A stretch of 6,017 nucleotides of DNA from DASQUK01 sp046723645 (GCA_046723645.1 JBKOUY010000077.1:1-6017); one strand, 5' to 3'. Counted from the first letter of the stretch, positions 1-6,017 are shown. The notes: a model not told the origin generated them from the sequence alone. Numbers and translations are program-made.

Positions 1-6
1 TGGTGG

Positions 7-2403
7 TCAGATGAAGGCGTGCCGCCCGAGCCAGCGCATGGCGCCGAAGCCCCACACCGGCGGCAGGTAGTACGTCAGCAGGCGGTGGATCAGCGCGGCC
101 GCCAGCGCGGTCTCCTCGGGGATGCCGACTGCGACCAATCCCGCCGTCAGCCCCGCCTCCGCGACCCCGATGCCGCCGGGCACGGGAACGATGCCCGAGA
201 GCAGCGTGGCGGCGGTGTTGACGAACAGCAGATCGGCCAGCGACGCGTGCGCGCCGAGGGACCGCAGGGCGGTCCCCAGCACCAGCGCGTAGACGATCTG
301 CGAGCCCAAGTTGGCGAGCACGAGCTTCAGCAGCCGCGGGGGCGACGAGACCAGCCCGCGGATGTTGCCGAGGGCGGCGTGCACCGGCGGCGCGATCCGG
401 GCGCGCAGCGAGGGCACGAACGCTGCGACCACCAGGCCCAGGGCGGCCGCAACGATCAGCGCGATCCCGAGCCACACCAGCGCCGACGCGTCGAAGGAGC
501 CCAGATCGACGTCGATGTCGACCATGGGGATGACGACGATGAGCACGGCCGCCTGCACCAAGAAGCCGGCGAGGCCGTCGATGGCCCCCTGCGTCACCGC
601 CAGCGCCGACGCCACGCCCTGCCGCTGCAGGTAGCGGACGGTCAGTGCGAACTTCCCCGCCGCGCTCGGCACCGACAGGTTGATGAACTTGATCGCCGAC
701 TGCAGCACCGTGGTCGGCCCGAGCGGGAGCGGCGTGCCGACGGCGGCGATGGTGGCGATCGCGTCGCACAGCAGCGGCAGCTGCGCGAGCACCAGCCCGA
801 AGAGCACCCAGCCGAGGCTGGCGCCCGAGAGCTCCTCGACGATCGTGTCGAGGCCGATGTCGGCCAGCTGGCTCAACAGCGTCGCCGCGGCGACGGCCGT
901 GAGCAGCATCAGGAGCACGTCTCGCAACTGGATCCGGCGGAGCTCGGCCACCTCGGGCACGTCGCCGCCCGTCGCGTCGGCGGCCCGCTGGCGCAGGGCG
1001 TCGACGTCGGCGCCGGCGGCGTGAACCGCGTCCCGTAGCGCCGGGCTCAGCGCCGCATGCTGGACGAAGGGCAGGGCGTCGCGCAGCGCGTCGTCGCCCA
1101 CGGCCGCCTGCGCCGCCCGGATCGCCCGCTCGTCCCCGACCAGCAACGAGCACGACACCAGCAGTTCCGCGACGTCGATGGCCAGCACATCGCTGTCGCG
1201 GCGGCTCCGGCGCGCCGCCGGCATGCCGGTGACCACGACCTCGCCGTCCACCACGGCGAACGACCCGGCGTTGAGCCGCCCGTGGCCGAGCGCGGCGGCG
1301 CGGAGCAGCGCGGCCGCGTCCCAGGCCTTGGACAGCAGTTCGTCGCTCACCAGCTCGGCCGGGAGATCCGCGAGCCGCGGGGCAGGCGGCTCGATCGTGA
1401 CCAGCACGGCGTCGCCGGTCGAGGCCGTTCCCGCGGCCAGCACCTCGGTCACGGGAACGCCGGCCCGCGCCGCCAGCATGAGCATCAGGGCCTCGTGCTC
1501 GACCTGCTCGCGCCGCGTCAGCGATGCCTGGGGCCCGGGATCGCGATACCAGAGCTGGCGCCAGGCGCGCGCCACCAGCTGCGCATCACGGGCATCGCGC
1601 CCGTAGACCAGGATCGCCAGGGGTCGCCTGTCCGCCTCGCCGACGTAGCGGGCGGCACCGAGGTCCGGCCGGGCCGCGTAGCGCAGTCCCACGCCCTCGA
1701 TCCCGAGGTCGGCGAGCGCCGAACGCACGCGGCGGATGCTGGGAAAGCCCGCCGACGAGCCGAACGAAAGCCGCACCAGGGCACCCCCCGCCAGCCCAAG
1801 GGCCAGCCCGGCGAGCGCCTGGGTCGGGTACGCGCTCCCCAGCACCAATGCCGCGACGGCGGCCAGCGCGACGAGCGCGTGGACGGCGCGGCGCGCCGGC
1901 CGCGTGAGCTCCGGCGCCGCCACCAACGCGACCCCGCCGATGAGTGCCAGCCGCGCCGCCGGAAAGGACGGATCACCCACGCGCCAGACCATGTCGCCCA
2001 GTCCGGGCGCCACGCCGTCCACGACACGCGCGACGACGGCGCTGGCGGCGAGCGCCACGCCCGCTGCCAGCACGATGTCCCGGGCGAGGCGGTGACGGCC
2101 GACGGCGAGCGCCGCCACCAGCAGGGCGAGGCAAACCAACCCGGTGGCCGCGTAGCAGGCGGTCCACACCGGGTGGAGCCAGCCGAGCAGCCGATCGAGC
2201 GCGTCGGTGAGCTCGCCTTCGTCCCCATCCACCTCGTTCGTCACCAGCGCCGCCAGCACGAGCGCAGCGACCGCGGTTCCCAGGAGGACCGCATCGGCGA
2301 CGCGGCGCCGACGGGGCTCGTTGCCGTCGCCGGCGAACAGCAGCGGTGCCGTCGATCCGTGCGCCCTCGGTTCGCGCCGGGGACGGGCCCACGTGCCCGT
2401 CAC
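7..2403 (-). CDS. Multi-domain flippase-like membrane protein (degenerate PAP2-like region + kinase-like region + LPG_synthase_TM/UPF0104 domain)
   Basis: Numbered from the GTG at 2403, the protein has 798 residues. Residues 35-213 are mostly hydrophobic and resemble a PAP2 phosphatase core: a VVDGVAP stretch near 128-133, SFPAAR at 146-151 and YPTQALAG at 192-199. Residues about 240-475 are soluble and kinase-like, with EHEALMLMLAARAGV at 302-316 and HGRLNAGSFAV at 374-384. Residues about 490-798 are a multi-pass domain with PSAAGKF at 579-585 and PVPGGIGVAEAG at 740-751, the signature of the flippase-like family that includes the membrane part of MprF. The soluble lysyl-transferase domain of MprF is absent, so lipid lysylation is not supported. 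A role in moving a lipid or lipid-linked sugar across the membrane is inferred from the family. The GTG start is preferred because the 26 codons after ATG 2484 and before this GTG have A/T at 13 third positions, against 6 of the next 41. No strong Shine-Dalgarno is seen at either start. The family call is firm, the function is not. Confidence 0.85.
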   Translation of the reverse strand: MTGTWARPRREPRAHGSTAPLLFAGDGNEPRRRRVADAVLLGTAVAALVLAALVTNEVDGDEGELTDALDRLLGWLHPVWTACYAATGLVCLALLVAALAVGRHRLARDIVLAAGVALAASAVVARVVDGVAPGLGDMVWRVGDPSFPAARLALIGGVALVAAPELTRPARRAVHALVALAAVAALVLGSAYPTQALAGLALGLAGGALVRLSFGSSAGFPSIRRVRSALADLGIEGVGLRYAARPDLGAARYVGEADRRPLAILVYGRDARDAQLVARAWRQLWYRDPGPQASLTRREQVEHEALMLMLAARAGVPVTEVLAAGTASTGDAVLVTIEPPAPRLADLPAELVSDELLSKAWDAAALLRAAALGHGRLNAGSFAVVDGEVVVTGMPAARRSRRDSDVLAIDVAELLVSCSLLVGDERAIRAAQAAVGDDALRDALPFVQHAALSPALRDAVHAAGADVDALRQRAADATGGDVPEVAELRRIQLRDVLLMLLTAVAAATLLSQLADIGLDTIVEELSGASLGWVLFGLVLAQLPLLCDAIATIAAVGTPLPLGPTTVLQSAIKFINLSVPSAAGKFALTVRYLQRQGVASALAVTQGAIDGLAGFLVQAAVLIVVIPMVDIDVDLGSFDASALVWLGIALIVAAALGLVVAAFVPSLRARIAPPVHAALGNIRGLVSSPPRLLKLVLANLGSQIVYALVLGTALRSLGAHASLADLLFVNTAATLLSGIVPVPGGIGVAEAGLTAGLVAVGIPEETALAAALIHRLLTYYLPPVWGFGAMRWLGRHAFI
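1135..1527 (-). other. Kinase-like (aminoglycoside phosphotransferase-type) segment, probable pseudokinase
   Basis: The central soluble region has a plausible helix C (EHEALMLMLAARAGVPV) and a catalytic-loop-like stretch, HGRLNAGSFAVVDGEVVVTGM, followed by LAIDVAELLVS, which matches the conserved helix after the DFG segment in this fold. In active members the loop reads HGD-L-x4-N and is followed by DFG or DFD. Here the aspartate is arginine and the metal-binding aspartate position reads TGM. The likely beta-3 strand AILVYGRD, about 35 residues before helix C, has no lysine. The fold assignment rests on motif spacing only. Confidence 0.5.
1765..1977 (-). other. PAP2-like membrane segment with catalytic motifs apparently lost
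   Basis: This part of the flippase-like gene keeps the frame of the PAP2 (type 2 phosphatidic acid phosphatase) fold but not its chemistry. Known PAP2 enzymes use K-x6-RP, PSGH and SR-x5-H-x3-D. Here the PSGH position reads FPAAR, and the histidine motif reads LGSAYPTQALAG, where an active member would typically read LG-x-HYPSDVLAG. Both catalytic histidines and the aspartate are missing. The alignment is by eye, so the assignment is an inference. Confidence 0.5.
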
Positions 2404-2418
2404 CCTTCGCGGGTGACG
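2398..2418. promoter_or_regulatory. Perfect 8-bp inverted repeat in the divergent gap, covering the GTG start
   Basis: CGTCACCC and GGGTGACG are exact reverse complements separated by the five bases TTCGC. The repeat sits at the left end of the roughly 79-bp gap between the flippase-like gene and the divergent small gene. In the transcript of the flippase-like gene the GTG start (2403-2401) lies inside the 3' arm, so folding would hide the start codon. It could equally be a DNA operator for the divergent promoters. No convincing -35/-10 pair is recognised nearby. Confidence 0.45.
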
Positions 2419-2482
2419 ACCTGACGCCGATGAAGGGCGACGCTCATCACCGCTACGGGTGTCTTCGGAAGTTGGCGACGAC

Positions 2483-2722
2483 ATGGGCTTCGACTACGAG
2501 GTGCGGATCCGGGGCCGACTGAGCAGCACGCTCATCCGTGAGTTCGAGGAGCTGTCCCTCGGTGCCAGCGTCGAGCCCGTGGAGACCGTCCTCGCTGGGC
2601 CCGTCGAGGACCAGGCGGCGCTGCATGGGCTGATCCGCCGCATCGAGGCCCTCGGGCTCGAGCTGATCGAGATCCGCCGACTACCCGACATCGCCTTACG
2701 CTCCCGGTCGGACACCGGCTAG
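2483..2722 (+). CDS. Small conserved-type protein of unknown function, 79 aa
   Basis: The protein starts MGFDYEVRIRGRL and continues FEELSLGASVEPVETVLAGPVEDQAALHGLIRRIEALGLELIEIRRLP. It has no signal peptide, membrane segment or cysteine. The pattern (a first strand, a helix at about 14-23, a short strand ETVLAGPV, an amphipathic helix at 42-57 and a last strand at 58-66) suggests a compact alpha/beta domain. Similar short proteins with the EPVETVL-GPV-DQAALHGL core are familiar from actinobacterial genomes, to my recollection often near LuxR-type regulators, but no function is known to me. ATG 2483 is chosen over GTG 2459: the extra codons TCT, GAA and GTT are A/T-ending and no ribosome binding site precedes the GTG, while GGAAG at 2467-2471 lies upstream of the ATG, though 11 bases is rather far. 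The gene converges on the regulator gene, 19 bp from its stop. Confidence 0.8.
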   Translation: MGFDYEVRIRGRLSSTLIREFEELSLGASVEPVETVLAGPVEDQAALHGLIRRIEALGLELIEIRRLPDIALRSRSDTG

Positions 2723-2745
2723 TGGACCCTCGCGCCACCCACTAG
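2719..2745. terminator. Inverted repeat spanning both convergent stop codons, possible bidirectional terminator
   Basis: CTAGTGG at 2719-2725 and CCACTAG at 2739-2745 are exact reverse complements around a 13-base spacer. Each arm carries the TAG stop of one gene: the small plus-strand gene at 2720-2722 and the regulator at 2744-2742. The position between convergent genes fits a bidirectional terminator. The stem is only 7 bp and no T-run follows on either side, so intrinsic termination would be weak. Confidence 0.4.
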
Positions 2746-5279
2746 AGGAGCTCCAGCGCGCGCCCCCTCAGCACCGCCTCGCGTCGGCTGGCGACACCGA
2801 GCTTGCGGTACAGGGACTTCAGGTGGGTCTTCACCGTGTTCACCGACACGTGCATGACGTCGGCTATCTCGTGGTTCGACATCAGCGTCGGCAGGTGGCA
2901 CAGGACGGAAGTCTCACGTTCGGTGAGCGGCTCCACGTAGGCGGGGGCGGGTGAGGTCCGGGCGCGGTCGACCAGCTCGAGTGCCAGGCCCTGGTGGGGT
3001 CCGAGCTCATCGGCGCACGACTCGAGCAGGTCGGTCAGGTCGGGCGCCAGCACGAGCAGCGGCGCCCTGATGCCCGAGCCCTCCATCGCCACCAGCGCGT
3101 CCCGGACCGCCTCCAGCGTGGCGCCGCGGTCGCCCCGCTCGGCGGCACCGAGGGCCAGCAGCCCGGATCGCTCGATCAGCGTGCGCGGATGGCTGCGGCG
3201 CGTCCCCCGCGCGTGGTGGTCGCTGAGCACCGAGACCACACTCGCGCCGCTCCCGGCGCGCCAGCGTTGCCGGCCGAGGACCACGGCCTCCTCGAGCGGG
3301 CCACCCATCACCCGGACCCGGCCGGTCGGGTCTAGGGCCTCCAGCACCCCGAGGGCCACGAGCGTCCGCATCACCAGAGGATGTTCGGCGTCGGCGCCAT
3401 CGAGCCCGACGAAGGGGCTTCCCGGGGTGCGGAGGGCCGCACGGATGGCACCGTCGACGGCGACCACGGCGCGATCGGCGGCGGCCGCGGCCGGGACGGC
3501 CGACAGCGCATCCAGCGCGTGCCGGTGCTCCCCCCGCTGCGCGTGGCACAGCGCGAGTGCCAGCGTGGCCATGTGGCGGGCGACGGTGCCGGGCGATGAC
3601 GGCTCGCTCAGCACCCGTTCGGCGTGCTCGCCGGCCGTCGCGATGTCACCCTCGACCGCATCGGCCAGCGCCAGCGCCGCGAGTGCCTCGCAGCCGACCC
3701 ACGTTGAGTCAGCCGCCTGCGCCAGCGCGGCCGCCCGTCGCCGGGCACGGTCGATCCGACCCTCGTCGAGGTCTAGCTCGATCGCCCAGAGGTCGGCCAG
3801 GCGCTCGGTCGCGGCCTGGTCGGCCCCGCCGCCCGCACCCCGCAGGTCGGCGATGGCCGTTCGCGCCCGAGCGTCGGCGCCGAACGCTCGGGCATGGCAA
3901 ATGGCCAGCAAGGACCGTGCCAGCGGTGGCGCCCCGGTCATGGGATGGGCACCGGCGCCGTGGGCGGGCGGGTCGGGCGCCATCCGGTCGAGCGTCGCGT
4001 GATGGGCGTCGGCGGTGCTGCGGTCGCGCCGCGCGCAGGCCTCGACCGCGGCCAGCACGGCCAGGCTCTCGTTGGTGGCGATGGCCCGGGCCGGTATGCC
4101 TGCGAGCAGGCCGTCGTTGGTCTCGGCACCATCCAGCGTCCTGGCCACCCAGCGATCGGCGGCCAGCCGCCCGACCGTCGGCCAGTCCCCCGCCGCCCGG
4201 GCATGGACCTCCGCCTCACCGAGCATGTCGTTGGCGATGAACCACGCGGTCGCCCGACGGTGCAGCTCGTCGGCCAGCGCCCGATGCTGTTGGCGCAGGC
4301 GCGCCTCGAGCAGCGTGGCGAAGAGCGAGTGATAGCGATACCACGTGCGGTCTTCGAGCTCCGCCAGGAACACACCGTTCCGTTCCAGCTCGCCGAGCCG
4401 CCTCGACACTGCCGGATCCTCGGTCAGCACCTCGGCGAGGTCGGGCGTCAGTCGACCGACCACGCTCGTCCGCAACATGAACCGCTGGATTGCTGCGTCC
4501 TGGCGGGTGAGCAGCTCCTTGAGCAGGTAGTCGGCGATGGCGGTCTCGGTCCCCGCCGCACCCTGCACGAACTCGGCCGGGTCCGCCTCGCCCTGGAGCG
4601 CGCAGGCGGCGAGGCGCAGCCCGGCGACCCATCCCTCGGTCCGCCGCCACAGCGCCTGCACCTGGGAGCGCGTGAGGCTCAGCCCGTGGGCGCTCAGGAG
4701 GGCGGACGCCTCGGCCAGGTCGAAGGCGAGGGCGTCGTTGCGGATCTCGCCGAGCCTGCCCTCGAGCCGCAACCTCGTGAGCCGGATGGGCGGGTCGGCA
4801 CGGCTGCACAGCACGACGTCGAGCGTCACCGGCGCCCGTTCGACCAGATAGGCCAGCGTGCGCAGGGCGTGGCGCGAGGTGAGCTCCTGGAGGTCGTCGA
4901 GCACGAGGACCCGCTTTCCCCCGCGCTCCTCGAGCCGGGCGAAGGCGGCGTCGAGCAGGGTCGTGGCCGGCAGGCTGGCGTCGATGTCCTCGGGAGCGAT
5001 GGCGCCACCGTTGACCAGTGCCGCGACGATCACGCCCGCCAGCTGGTCCCGCTCGTTGTCACGCGCATCGACCGTGAGCATCACGCCGCGCCGTGGGTGC
5101 GAGGCGAGCCACGCGGTCACCAGCGTCGTCTTGCCCGACCCGGGCGGCGCCGAGATCAGCGTTACCTGGCGGCGGACCCGGTCATCGAACAGGGAATCGA
5201 GCCGGGGGCGCCGGACCAGGACCTCGGGCAGGCGCGCCAGACTGGACCGTTGCCCCAGCAGCGGTAGCTCGTCGCCCAT
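2742..5279 (-). CDS. MalT/LAL-type ATP-binding LuxR-family transcriptional regulator
   Basis: Numbered from ATG 5279, the protein has 845 residues, the usual size for large ATP-binding LuxR regulators (MalT-like STAND ATPases). An NTPase domain at about 22-265 has the Walker A motif APPGSGKTT (44-52), the Walker B motif RVLVLDDLQEL (123-133), an arginine-containing LCSRADPPIRLTRLRLEGRL (158-177) and WRRTEGWVAGLRLAA (211-225). A winged-helix-like segment follows, with YRYHSLFATLLEARL at 314-328, then a long alanine-rich helical region at about 340-780, probably the TPR-like sensor. The C-terminal LuxR helix-turn-helix is complete at 784-845 (PLTERE, SNHEIADVMHVSVNTVKTHLKSLYRKLG). Family members bind an inducer and ATP, oligomerise and activate promoters; the inducer here is unknown. 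ATG 5342 would add 21 residues, but 7 of those 20 added codons end in A/T, against 3 of the next 20, and a purine-rich ribosome binding site precedes 5279. Targets are unknown; nearby dyads suggest possible self-regulation. Confidence 0.9.
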   Translation of the reverse strand: MGDELPLLGQRSSLARLPEVLVRRPRLDSLFDDRVRRQVTLISAPPGSGKTTLVTAWLASHPRRGVMLTVDARDNERDQLAGVIVAALVNGGAIAPEDIDASLPATTLLDAAFARLEERGGKRVLVLDDLQELTSRHALRTLAYLVERAPVTLDVVLCSRADPPIRLTRLRLEGRLGEIRNDALAFDLAEASALLSAHGLSLTRSQVQALWRRTEGWVAGLRLAACALQGEADPAEFVQGAAGTETAIADYLLKELLTRQDAAIQRFMLRTSVVGRLTPDLAEVLTEDPAVSRRLGELERNGVFLAELEDRTWYRYHSLFATLLEARLRQQHRALADELHRRATAWFIANDMLGEAEVHARAAGDWPTVGRLAADRWVARTLDGAETNDGLLAGIPARAIATNESLAVLAAVEACARRDRSTADAHHATLDRMAPDPPAHGAGAHPMTGAPPLARSLLAICHARAFGADARARTAIADLRGAGGGADQAATERLADLWAIELDLDEGRIDRARRRAAALAQAADSTWVGCEALAALALADAVEGDIATAGEHAERVLSEPSSPGTVARHMATLALALCHAQRGEHRHALDALSAVPAAAAADRAVVAVDGAIRAALRTPGSPFVGLDGADAEHPLVMRTLVALGVLEALDPTGRVRVMGGPLEEAVVLGRQRWRAGSGASVVSVLSDHHARGTRRSHPRTLIERSGLLALGAAERGDRGATLEAVRDALVAMEGSGIRAPLLVLAPDLTDLLESCADELGPHQGLALELVDRARTSPAPAYVEPLTERETSVLCHLPTLMSNHEIADVMHVSVNTVKTHLKSLYRKLGVASRREAVLRGRALELL

Positions 5280-5288
5280 CTCCCCCTC
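5280..5288 (-). promoter_or_regulatory. Ribosome binding site deciding the regulator start
   Basis: Read on the minus strand, GAGGGGGAG runs directly into the ATG at 5279. GAGG is placed five bases before the start codon, a normal spacing. The alternative ATG at 5342 has only AAGG about 14 bases upstream. This favours the shorter protein. Confidence 0.55.
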
Positions 5289-5333
5289 AGCGGGTGGTCG
5301 GAGGACCGGATGCTTGCCTGTGCTCTGACTCCG

Positions 5334-5355
5334 TTCCGGCATGCCTGTGCCGGAA
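5334..5355. promoter_or_regulatory. Perfect 22-bp interrupted palindrome upstream of the regulator gene, candidate operator
   Basis: TTCCGGCA and TGCCGGAA are exact reverse complements separated by six bases. The centre is about 65 bp upstream of the preferred regulator start. Size and symmetry fit a site for a dimeric helix-turn-helix protein, and self-regulation by the LuxR-type protein is one possibility. As RNA it would be an 8-bp stem with a six-base loop in the leader. It overlaps the rejected ATG at 5342, so it would be partly coding if that start were used. Confidence 0.45.
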
Positions 5356-5362
5356 ACCTTGC

Positions 5363-5391
5363 CGCGCGTCCGGTGTCAGTGCCGACGCGCG
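5363..5391. repeat. 8-bp inverted repeat in the intergenic gap
   Basis: CGCGCGTC (5363-5370) and GACGCGCG (5384-5391) are exact reverse complements around a 13-base spacer. It lies between the DUF1269 gene and the regulator. Read as minus-strand RNA no U-run follows the stem, so an intrinsic terminator is not well supported. The arms are low-complexity CG runs, so chance is a real alternative. Confidence 0.3.
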
Positions 5392-5424
5392 CGGTGAGTC
5401 TGCCGCAAACTTCGCTCGTTGTCC

Positions 5425-5440
5425 TCACCCGCGGGGGTGG
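5425..5440. repeat. Short CACCC/GGGTG dyad
   Basis: CACCC (5426-5430) and GGGTG (5435-5439) flank the four bases GCGG. The stretch TCACCCGCG here also occurs on the minus strand within the hairpin at 2398-2418, where it is again followed by a GGGTG arm. A shared regulator site is possible but weakly supported, because the motif is short and the DNA is GC-rich. Confidence 0.25.
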
Positions 5441-5478
5441 TTGTCCGGGGTGAACGGTGATCCGCCGGGACCGGGTGC

Positions 5479-5970
5479 CTATTCGGCCTCGGCGAAGACG
5501 TTCCTGAGCTGGGCCTCCTCGTCGTTCGAGAGGTTGGTGTGGATCAGTTCGGGATGCTGGCCGGCGAAGGCGTCCTTCACCTTGTCCAGCACCGCATCGC
5601 TGGACAGGACGAACAGGGCCGACGTCCCGGGCGTGACCTTGTCGCGCACCGACGCGATGAAGTCGTCGTCGATCCCGACGTCGGTGAGGGAACCGCCGAG
5701 CGCCCCGGCCGCGGCACCGACCGCCATGCCCAGCAGCGGCACGAAGAACAGCAGTCCGAAGAGCAGGCCCCAGAACGACCCGCTGAGCGCCCCGATGCCG
5801 GCCAGGCTCGTCAGCTGCTTGGTCTTGGGCTTCCGGGCGCCTTCCGGCCAGCTCACCGTGGCCGCGTCGTGGACCTGGATCAGCTCTTCCTTCTGCAGGC
5901 GGAGGAGCGTCTGCTCGGCGGCGGCCGCGCCGTCGGGCGTGTCGAACTTCCATGCGGTCAGGGTCGCCAT
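5479..5970 (-). CDS. DUF1269 family membrane protein, 163 aa
   Basis: The N-terminal part (1-50) is soluble and carries LLRLQKEELIQVHDAATVSWPEG with a following lysine-rich KPKTKQ stretch. A glycine- and alanine-rich hydrophobic segment at about 54-94 (FWGLLFGLLFFVPLLGMAVGAAAGALGGS) is probably a membrane hairpin. It is followed by the conserved SLTDVGIDDDFI and VTPGTSALFVLSSDAV motifs and an acidic C-terminus. This is the full DUF1269 arrangement at normal length. The biochemical function of the family is unknown to me; small glycine-zipper-like membrane proteins of this kind are often linked to envelope stress, which is only a suggestion. The ATG start is secure: AAGGAGGT precedes it by four bases. 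The gene is transcribed toward the regulator, about 199 bp away, probably as its own unit. Confidence 0.92.
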   Translation of the reverse strand: MATLTAWKFDTPDGAAAAEQTLLRLQKEELIQVHDAATVSWPEGARKPKTKQLTSLAGIGALSGSFWGLLFGLLFFVPLLGMAVGAAAGALGGSLTDVGIDDDFIASVRDKVTPGTSALFVLSSDAVLDKVKDAFAGQHPELIHTNLSNDEEAQLRNVFAEAE

Positions 5971-5974
5971 ACGG

Positions 5975-5982
5975 ACCTCCTT
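5975..5982 (-). promoter_or_regulatory. Strong Shine-Dalgarno of the DUF1269 gene
   Basis: On the minus strand the sequence AAGGAGGT, a full-length match to the 16S rRNA 3' end, sits four bases before the ATG. It fixes the start and predicts strong translation. No other gene in the window has a site this good. Confidence 0.85.
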
Positions 5983-6001
5983 GTCGGGGGATCCCCCAAC
6001 A
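5982..6001. promoter_or_regulatory. Near-perfect 20-bp palindrome abutting the DUF1269 ribosome binding site
   Basis: The core GGGGGATCCCCC (5986-5997) is a perfect 12-bp palindrome. With flanks, 9 of 10 base pairs from 5982 to 6001 are complementary; only 5985/5998 mismatches. Its edge shares one base with the Shine-Dalgarno. It could be an operator blocking transcription or, less likely given the lack of a loop, an RNA fold near the ribosome site. The promoter probably lies within it or past the window edge. Confidence 0.45.
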
Positions 6002-6017
6002 TCCCGCCCGGCCCCGA

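Noticed and set aside
7..936. MprF-type lysylphosphatidylglycerol synthase function
   Set aside because: Only the membrane flippase-like domain is present; no soluble aminoacyl-transferase domain follows it.
1218..1229. 12-bp palindrome CCGGCATGCCGG, similar to the half-sites at 5334-5355
   Set aside because: It lies deep inside a coding region, lacks the six-base spacer, and such CG-rich palindromes are expected by chance at this composition.
1057..2424. Long plus-strand open frame opposite the flippase-like gene
   Set aside because: It lies on the antisense of a well-supported gene. Its translation is rich in Arg, Gln, His and Gly with no recognisable domain, as expected from stop-poor GC-rich antisense DNA.
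2404..2484. ATG-initiated 27-residue extension of the flippase-like protein
   Set aside because: Half of the third codon positions are A/T, no ribosome binding site precedes it, and it would overlap the start of the divergent gene.
3070..4002. Ser/Ala/Arg-rich plus-strand open frame
   Set aside because: It is a composition artefact opposite the alanine-rich helical region of the regulator; no motif is present.
3894..5267. Long plus-strand open frame opposite the LuxR-type regulator
   Set aside because: It is antisense to the Walker-motif-bearing regulator and has a low-complexity Arg/Gln/Gly/Pro composition without any domain.
5280..5342. 21-residue N-terminal extension of the regulator
   Set aside because: Weaker ribosome binding site, more A/T-ending codons, and overlap with a perfect palindrome. 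It is not excluded.

Overview
The window is very GC-rich, and the clearly coding parts use almost only G or C at third codon positions. With the gene families present, this points to a high-GC actinobacterium; genus and species cannot be read from this sequence. All four genes look chromosomal. I see no rRNA, tRNA, CRISPR array, insertion sequence, phage or conjugation genes.

Layout, left to right. (1) A large minus-strand gene fills almost all of the first 2.4 kb. It encodes a multi-domain membrane protein: an N-terminal membrane region resembling PAP2 phosphatases, a cytoplasmic kinase-like middle, and a C-terminal flippase-like domain (LPG_synthase_TM / UPF0104). The residues expected to be catalytic in the first two parts appear to be lost. 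(2) A divergent promoter region of about 79 bp holds a perfect 8-bp hairpin. (3) A 79-residue plus-strand gene of unknown function follows. (4) It converges on a large minus-strand LuxR-type regulator of the MalT/LAL (STAND ATPase) class. The two genes end 19 bp apart, and both stop codons lie in a symmetric inverted repeat. (5) About 199 bp of non-coding DNA upstream of the regulator holds several dyad symmetries, the best being a 22-bp perfect inverted repeat of operator size. (6) A minus-strand gene for a small glycine-rich DUF1269 membrane protein ends the window; its strong ribosome binding site abuts a near-perfect 20-bp palindrome.

The genes do not form an obvious pathway. The DUF1269 gene and the regulator share a strand but are separated by a structured gap, so they are probably separate transcription units. 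Envelope or lipid homeostasis and stress control is a reasonable guess for the neighbourhood, but only an inference.

Two start sites are revised against the longest open frames. Codon third-position composition supports GTG at 2403 rather than ATG at 2484 for the flippase-like gene. A ribosome binding site and composition favour ATG at 5279 over ATG at 5342 for the regulator. No wholly new system is evident. The main leads are the apparently double-dead flippase-like protein and the set of unexplained palindromes at gene starts.
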